NCBI GenBank assembly: GCA_963742035.1
Contig: CAVUKH010000001.1
Span: 496,001-560,000 of the forward strand
From: Bog-473 sp963742035
Lineage (GTDB): Bacteria > Actinomycetota > Acidimicrobiia > Acidimicrobiales > RAAP-2
Length of the DNA: 64,000 nt
Reading direction: 5' to 3'
In this document: positions 59,087 to 64,000 of the stretch, piece after piece
How the letters are laid out: each line of letters opens with the position of its first letter
Position numbering within the stretch: the stretch's first letter is position 1
Translations under genes and position numbers: made by a program
The notes under the pieces: generated by a model
What the model was told of the DNA's origin: nothing
The model's input: the letters and a program-made list of their open reading frames with translations, nothing else
Databases searched by the model: none

Positions 59087-61186
59087 TCAGCCGCCGGCCG
59101 ACACGCCAACGATCGGTGCGGCCAAGTGGATTCCGACGAGAGAGCCCAGATAGTTCGCGTCTCCGTAGGAATAGAGAGAACCGTCCTGACCGACGACCCA
59201 GTACCCATCACCATCGGGAGCGGCGACGATACCCTCGATTGGCACGCGACTCACAATGCCTTGACCTGGAACAGAGCCGTAGAAGCTGGCGTCGCCGAAC
59301 GTGAAGACCCCGCCGTCGGACGCGACCAGCCAGTAGCCGCCGCCGTCGGGCGTGGCCGCCATGCCGACGATGGGCTTGTTCAGGGTCATGCCGCCTGTCG
59401 ATCCGTAGAAGCCGGCATCGCCGAAGGAGAACACACCTCCGTCGGAGGCGACCAGCCAGTAGCCCTTGCCGTCGGGGGTGTCCGCCATGGCGACGATGGG
59501 CTTGTTCAGGGTCATGCCGCCTGTCGATCCGTAGAAGCCGGCATCGCCGAAGGAGAACACACCTCCGTCGGAGGCGACCAGCCAGTAGCCCTTGCCGTCG
59601 GGGGTGTCCGCCATGCCGACGACGGGCTTGTTCAGGGTCATGCCGCCTGTCGATCCGTAGAAGCCGGCATCGCCGAAGGAGAACACACCTCCGTCGGAGG
59701 CGACCAGCCAGTAGCCCTTGCCGTCGGGGGTGTCCGCCATGCCGACGACGGGCTCGTTCAGGGTCATGCCGCCTGTCGATCCGTAGAAGCCGGCATCGCC
59801 GAAGGAGAACACCCCTCCGTCGGAGGCGACCATATGGATCCCTTGACTGCTCGCCGCTGGCAGCTGCAGCTGCTCAATGAGCGTTTGCAGTGTCGTGGTG
59901 TTGTTCAGACTGGTCGCCGAGAACCCGGTTGCAAAACACCCGGTCCCTGGCACACATGCCAATCCAGCGAGCCAGCCGAAGGCGATGACATTTGGACTCG
60001 GCTCGACCGTCCAGGACGTCCCGTTCCAGTTCTCGATGTATGGGGCCGGCGTCGTGTTTTGCCCGCTGGCGTCATTGGTCGCACCGGTGGCCCAGCAGCT
60101 CGATGCGTCAAGACACGTGACGGTAGTGAGGATGTTGGCTGGCGTGGACGGATCGAGACTGGGGGTAGTGCTCCATGTCGATCCGTTCCAATGGTCCACC
60201 AGCGAAGAGGAAGGATTTCCGTTGGCGTCCATGGTGGTGCCCACCGCCCAGCAATTGGACGATTCCGTGCAAGTGACCGCCGTCAGCTCCTGACCGAGAG
60301 GGGCAGACACCCCTGGGGTCGGAACGATCGTCCAGTCAATTCCGTTCCAATGCTCGACCAGGGCAGCTCCGCCGGTGAGCGATGGCGCCACCCCGGGCAA
60401 GAAGTTGTACTGAATCTGGTTTGGCCCGGCGTAGCCGACAGCCCAACAGTCTGAGCTGTCCGTACACGTGACGGAATCGAATTCGTCAAAGGGCTGACCC
60501 GAGGACGCCCGCGACGCCTCGGACCATTGCGCGCCGTTCCAGTGATAGATGATGCCGTTGAGGGGGTTCTTCTGGCTGTCGAGACTGGCGCCCACGGCCC
60601 AGCACTCCGAGGTGCTCGAACACGTCACCGAGAAGAGGTAGCCACTATCGGCCGGCGTCGGGACGACCGACCAAGCGGAGCCGTTCCAATGCTCGGCCAG
60701 CGTCACCGGGCTTTGCTGGTTGCTGGGCTCTTGCGCGCCCACCGCCCAACAATCCGATGATGTCACGCAGGCAACGCCCCAAAGAAGTGAGGCCTGGCTA
60801 CCCGGTGGGGTCACGTCGGGTCCAAGCGACCACCTCGAACCGTTCCACGTATCGATCAGGGCAACGGGCTGTGAGTTGTTCCCCAGCGAGGAGAATTCAC
60901 CACCGACTGCGACGCAACTCCACGCACTCGTGCACGTGGTTCCCATGAGGAGGTTGGTCTCCGAAGGTGCGGTATTCGGGCTGGTGATGATGTTCCATCC
61001 CGAATCGGTGGCACCGCTTAGCCCCGATCCCGCTGTCGTGAGGAGGAGGACGATGAAGACAAGCGCTGCAACACCGAAGCCGAAGCGACCACGTCGATTC
61101 TCGCCCCGTCTCGACATCTCCCTACCATCGGCACCCTTGCGCTGAGGCTTGAGCAGCCGAACGACCATTTGAACTCTCGTTTGCAA
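59087..61186 (-). CDS. Exported repeat protein (VASDGGVFSFGDAGF repeats)
   Basis: A 699-residue surface or secreted protein. An N-terminal signal or anchor (VAALVFIVLLLTTAGSGLSG, about 30-55) is followed by about eight 45-50-residue repeats with a CxSxxxCWAVG core (such as SSDCWAVGAQ and ESSNCWAVGT). The C-terminal half has about six 42-residue repeats (VASDGGVFSFGDAGFYGSTGG..., PDGKGYWL). The second type is characteristic of large Acidimicrobiia and related actinobacterial exported proteins and probably folds as a beta-propeller-like structure. Function unknown; adhesion or enzyme-anchoring are possibilities. Confidence 0.8.
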   Translation of the reverse strand: MQTRVQMVVRLLKPQRKGADGREMSRRGENRRGRFGFGVAALVFIVLLLTTAGSGLSGATDSGWNIITSPNTAPSETNLLMGTTCTSAWSCVAVGGEFSSLGNNSQPVALIDTWNGSRWSLGPDVTPPGSQASLLWGVACVTSSDCWAVGAQEPSNQQSPVTLAEHWNGSAWSVVPTPADSGYLFSVTCSSTSECWAVGASLDSQKNPLNGIIYHWNGAQWSEASRASSGQPFDEFDSVTCTDSSDCWAVGYAGPNQIQYNFLPGVAPSLTGGAALVEHWNGIDWTIVPTPGVSAPLGQELTAVTCTESSNCWAVGTTMDANGNPSSSLVDHWNGSTWSTTPSLDPSTPANILTTVTCLDASSCWATGATNDASGQNTTPAPYIENWNGTSWTVEPSPNVIAFGWLAGLACVPGTGCFATGFSATSLNNTTTLQTLIEQLQLPAASSQGIHMVASDGGVFSFGDAGFYGSTGGMTLNEPVVGMADTPDGKGYWLVASDGGVFSFGDAGFYGSTGGMTLNKPVVGMADTPDGKGYWLVASDGGVFSFGDAGFYGSTGGMTLNKPIVAMADTPDGKGYWLVASDGGVFSFGDAGFYGSTGGMTLNKPIVGMAATPDGGGYWLVASDGGVFTFGDASFYGSVPGQGIVSRVPIEGIVAAPDGDGYWVVGQDGSLYSYGDANYLGSLVGIHLAAPIVGVSAGG
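59265..59830. repeat. 126-bp tandem repeat inside the exported-protein gene
   Basis: The block beginning CCGCCTGTCG recurs at 59391, 59517, 59643 and 59769, spaced exactly 126 bp (42 codons). The inner copies are nearly identical at the DNA level, and more diverged copies flank them. Such arrays gain and lose copies by recombination. Confidence 0.9.
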
Positions 61187-61275
61187 GCGCGCACGGTGTC
61201 ACTGGCTGACGCTGTGATGAAGTCATCCGGCCTGGCATCCTGCCAACTCGTCTCTCCACTGGGGCACGCCCCGAA

Positions 61276-62739
61276 CTAGTGGAAGCGGGGGTCCCCCGGC
61301 GGAACGACGATCTTCTCGACGACATTGCCGACGTAGAGGGGAAGCTCGGTGATGGACTGCACACACGGCGCCACCAGGGGCTTGCCCGGTCGCGGCAGCA
61401 GCGTGCAGAGCGGCAGGAGCCCCGTCGTGACCGGGCGGCCGTAGAGGTCCGTGAACGACGACTGGGACTGGTAGCACACGGCGAACGGAACGAACCACGC
61501 ACCGGCAGCGGCCTTGTTGGCGAAGGTCACCGTGTAGACGATGTTGGCGTTCAAACCGGTGTCGGTCACCGTTGTGACCTGCGGAGCATGTCGGAACGGG
61601 TCGCCGCACGAGGCGCTGTTGTCGACCGGGTCGACATCGGTCTGAATGGAGCCCGTCGTGGAGGTCGAGGAGACCCCGACCGTCTGCTGCGATGTCGTGA
61701 CCGATCCGGTACAGCCAGATCCGGTGCACGTGGTCACCGCGTCGGCGACGCTCACCGGGTCGGAGACCGAGGCCGCCCCGCCGGCGTTGGACGTGATCGT
61801 CACTCCGGCCGTGTAGGTCCCGTGGGCGGCGTAGGCGTGCGTGCCCGTGACCGTGAAGGTCGACCCCGACTGGGTGATCGTCGCCGAGGTGTCGGTCGCG
61901 GTGCCGTCACCCCATGTGATGGACGCCTCGAAGTCGGCCGGCGACCCGAGGTAGCTGTCCGTGAATGTCGCCACCGGCACCGTGAAGGATTGGGCGGTGG
62001 TCTGGGGCGACACGGTCACCGGGGAGGCGGAGATGGTGTCGGCGGTGGCGGTCAGCGACACATCGTCGAGCGCGGGGCCCTGATTGGTGTCCCCCGGAGT
62101 GGCGTCGTCGAATTCGATCCGCGTCAAGGAAGAGGTCGCCGTCACGGTGGCCGTTTGCTGCACCCATTGGAGCGGTCTCCCGGCACTGACCGCCCCAATG
62201 CTGGCCACCGTCGTGCCACCGACGACGACGTTCATCGTGTGGGTTTGGCCCGGGGCCTGATCCCCGTTGACCGCGGTCCAGTAGCTGAGGGAATACCGGA
62301 CCCCCGGCGTGGTGGGCACATTTTGGTAGACGCCGCCGGGCACGCTCGACGTCCCGGCCAGGTCGATCGAGTAGTTGCCGTCTTGCGCGTTCCAGTAGCT
62401 GTTGGACACGAGGTCGACACTGCCACCACTCGCCCCGTAGAGAGCCGGTGTCACCACGGTCCACCCCTCAATGGTCGTCGAGTCGCCCGCGAGCACCGTG
62501 GAGTAGGAGCTCGTCGGAGCGGTCGTGGTCTCGAAGCTCCCGTTGGTGACGAGGTTGACCGGAGCACCCGCCGCGACGTCCGGAGCAAGAGACGTGCCCA
62601 CGAAGGTGGCCAGCCCGACGATCGGCAACAACGCGACCGCGGTGAGGCGGAGCCGCCCGGCGTTCGAGCGGCCATGCGAGAGCAACGACGCCGTCTTGAG
62701 CCTGCGCTTCGGAGTGGGCACAACATGTTCGTTCTTCAA
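61276..62739 (-). CDS. Secreted DUF642-like/PKD-type protein
   Basis: A 487-residue exported protein. The signal (LTAVALLPIVGLATFVGTSLAPDVAAGA in parts) is followed by a choice-of-anchor/DUF642-like beta domain (NLVTNGSFETT, GWTVVTP, VDLVSNSYWNAQDGNYSIDLAG in parts) and a PKD/Ig-like domain (FEASITWGDGTATDTSATI, GTHAYAAHGTYTAGVTI). A Thr/Ser-rich region and a C-terminal Cys-containing domain end the protein. Carbohydrate-binding or matrix functions are known for DUF642 relatives. It lies upstream of the repeat protein on the same strand, 89 nt apart. Confidence 0.78.
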   Translation of the reverse strand: MKNEHVVPTPKRRLKTASLLSHGRSNAGRLRLTAVALLPIVGLATFVGTSLAPDVAAGAPVNLVTNGSFETTTAPTSSYSTVLAGDSTTIEGWTVVTPALYGASGGSVDLVSNSYWNAQDGNYSIDLAGTSSVPGGVYQNVPTTPGVRYSLSYWTAVNGDQAPGQTHTMNVVVGGTTVASIGAVSAGRPLQWVQQTATVTATSSLTRIEFDDATPGDTNQGPALDDVSLTATADTISASPVTVSPQTTAQSFTVPVATFTDSYLGSPADFEASITWGDGTATDTSATITQSGSTFTVTGTHAYAAHGTYTAGVTITSNAGGAASVSDPVSVADAVTTCTGSGCTGSVTTSQQTVGVSSTSTTGSIQTDVDPVDNSASCGDPFRHAPQVTTVTDTGLNANIVYTVTFANKAAAGAWFVPFAVCYQSQSSFTDLYGRPVTTGLLPLCTLLPRPGKPLVAPCVQSITELPLYVGNVVEKIVVPPGDPRFH

Positions 62740-62980
62740 GGGTCCTCCTGGTACTCAGTGCTCAATACAGCGCAGACGTCTACGGCCGGCAGAAAGGAAG
62801 GAGAGATGCTTCGCCAAGTTGATCTCCTCGCAGCACGCTACACGCAACGGCCGGTGCGTCAAGGCCGGTCACCCGCATTTCACCTGCCTGTCACATCCGC
62901 AACGGCGCACTCGTGCAGCCCTCAGCGCCAGCTCAGGAATCACCCAGTCCGCATACACGTGCCCGAAACACAGCGCCTCC

Positions 62981-64000
62981 TCAGGGGGACGGCTCCAGCC
63001 GAAGATCCAAGCGAGCGGCCGCCCGTTCCGTGAGCTCCACCTCATGTTCTGCGCCGCGGCTGCGCGCCGCCTGCAGGCTCTGCCGCAATGCCTCGACGGC
63101 CGCACCGGTTCGGCCGAGCCAGGCGAGCGCGGCGCCGCGCACGCGGTGGATCAACGGGATCTGCGGCGCCACTCCGCCGAGGTCCTGGGCGACGTCGAGA
63201 CAGCGGTCGGCCAGGTCGAGCGCACCGCTGCTGTCGCCGCTCAGGAGCAGGCACTCGGCCATGCGCGCGCTTGCTTCGAGCGCGTCCGCCCGGCTCCCGA
63301 TGTCCTCCATGTCCCCGATACACGACGCGAAGAGCTCCAGTGCCTCGGCGTAACGGCCCTGCGCGGCCTTGACCCGGGCCAACTTCCCCTTGGCATCGGC
63401 CGCGCCCGACCGGTAGCCGGCCGCCCGCCAGGTCCGGTACACGGCGACGAACGCCTCCTCGGCTTCGTCGAGGCGATCCTGCTCCAAAGCGATCTCGCCG
63501 ATGTTGAACACGTAGAACGCATCCATGACGGCGTTCCCGGTCCGTCGCGCCGTGGCCTGCGCGCGTCGGTACAGGGCTACGGCCCCGTCCCAGTCGCCCT
63601 TGAAGTAGGCGAAGCCCCCGAGCATGTTGAGGACGCCGGCTTGGCCGGGGAGGTCGCCGACCTCCTCGAAGAGGAGGAGCGCCCGTTCCCAGTTAACGGG
63701 ATCATCGAGCTGACCGAGGTCCATCTTCGCCCAGTCGATGATCCGGAGGGCGTCCGCCGTCGTCTCCTTGTCGCCCACTGCCTCCGCCTGTTCGGCCGCC
63801 TGCGTACACCACTTGATGGCAAGGCGGTGCTTGCCGCCCTCTTGGCAGAACCGCCCATACCAGCCGAAGAGCTCCGCCCGCTGTCGCGCGGCCTGCGCGC
63901 CGTCGACGTCCTCGAGAGTGCGGATCCCCCGGGTGATCCAGCGCAACGCGTTCGTGTAGCGATCGAGCCACCCTTCGACCCGCGCCAGCTTGAGGAGCAG
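62981..64000 (-). CDS. C-terminal TPR portion of a large regulator (partial)
   Basis: The frame runs off the right edge and ends at 62981. About 340 residues of helical TPR-like repeats are visible, such as LPGQAGVLNMLGGFAYFKGDWDGAVALYRRAQ (in parts), NIGEIALEQDRLDEAEEAF and LARVKAAQGRYAEALELF. This resembles the C-terminus of actinobacterial adenylate-cyclase/AAA-ATPase/TPR proteins or AfsR-like regulators; the N-terminal domains lie outside the window. Confidence 0.75.
   Translation of the reverse strand: MLLKLARVEGWLDRYTNALRWITRGIRTLEDVDGAQAARQRAELFGWYGRFCQEGGKHRLAIKWCTQAAEQAEAVGDKETTADALRIIDWAKMDLGQLDDPVNWERALLLFEEVGDLPGQAGVLNMLGGFAYFKGDWDGAVALYRRAQATARRTGNAVMDAFYVFNIGEIALEQDRLDEAEEAFVAVYRTWRAAGYRSGAADAKGKLARVKAAQGRYAEALELFASCIGDMEDIGSRADALEASARMAECLLLSGDSSGALDLADRCLDVAQDLGGVAPQIPLIHRVRGAALAWLGRTGAAVEALRQSLQAARSRGAEHEVELTERAAARLDLRLEPSP

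Noticed and set aside
59084..60454. A 456-residue plus-strand frame with regular EGEHTSVGGDQPVALAVGG-type repeats
   Set aside because: The repeats are the antisense reading of the 126-bp array of the exported protein; no family motif is present.

Overview
The window looks like chromosome from a high-GC actinobacterium, most likely an uncultivated member of the Acidimicrobiia. The reasons are the actinobacterial crgA-pabA-pknB-pstP-fhaBA gene order, many GTG/TTG starts with 4-nt overlaps, poly-threonine linkers in envelope proteins, and a large exported protein built from 42-residue 'VASDGGVFSFGDAGF' repeats. All calls come from reading the sequence; no database search was run.

Region 1 (1-3.5 kb): the end of an unknown gene, a receiver-domain protein, a CorC-like CBS protein, tRNA-Pro(CGG) and a polytopic GT-C-type glycosyltransferase.

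Region 2 (3.7-13.9 kb): the most distinctive part. A tightly packed minus-strand operon encodes an AcpS-type phosphopantetheinyl transferase, a small acyl carrier protein, an acyl-CoA-dehydrogenase-like flavoprotein, an amino acid:[carrier protein] ligase (a class II aminoacyl-tRNA-synthetase paralogue) and a DUF1839 protein. Beside it lie a GH2 beta-mannosidase-like enzyme, an ATP-grasp ligase and a tandem alpha/beta-hydrolase. Together they suggest a small pathway that loads an amino acid on a carrier protein and processes it. The final product is unknown.

Region 3 (13.9-24.5 kb): a GAF-GGDEF diguanylate cyclase, a Nudix hydrolase, an LCP cell-wall ligase, an SDR, a cysteine-rich small protein, a second GT-C glycosyltransferase, a CaiB/BaiF CoA-transferase, a broken SnoaL-like gene, tRNA-Ala(TGC), a TesB-like thioesterase and an SGNH hydrolase.

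Region 4 (24.5-30.2 kb): a lower-GC patch with a partial tRNA-Ile relic, a GT4 glycosyltransferase, tRNA-Ile(GAT), and small SnoaL, ABM/DUF3303 and GNAT genes.

Region 5 (30.2-41.8 kb): housekeeping-type genes (aldo/keto reductase, pirin, SDR, ComF, PaaI-type thioesterase, thiolase). Then comes the crgA / pabA / pknB / pstP / fhaB / fhaA block, in which pknA, rodA and pbpA are absent. It ends at tRNA-Leu(CAG).

Region 6 (41.8-59.1 kb): an accessory stretch starting right after tRNA-Leu. It holds a tyrosine-recombinase-like gene translationally coupled to a damaged transposase-like gene, a Cas4-like PD-(D/E)XK nuclease divergent from an HTH gene across a near-palindromic promoter, many small alpha/beta-barrel, SRPBCC and VOC genes, a CocE-type hydrolase, a cyclase, a sulfotransferase, rpiB, two decayed IS481 transposase copies and a recurring short CCCC..TACGCCGG motif.

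Region 7 (59.1-64 kb): two exported, repeat-rich surface proteins and the C-terminal TPR part of a large regulator that runs off the window.
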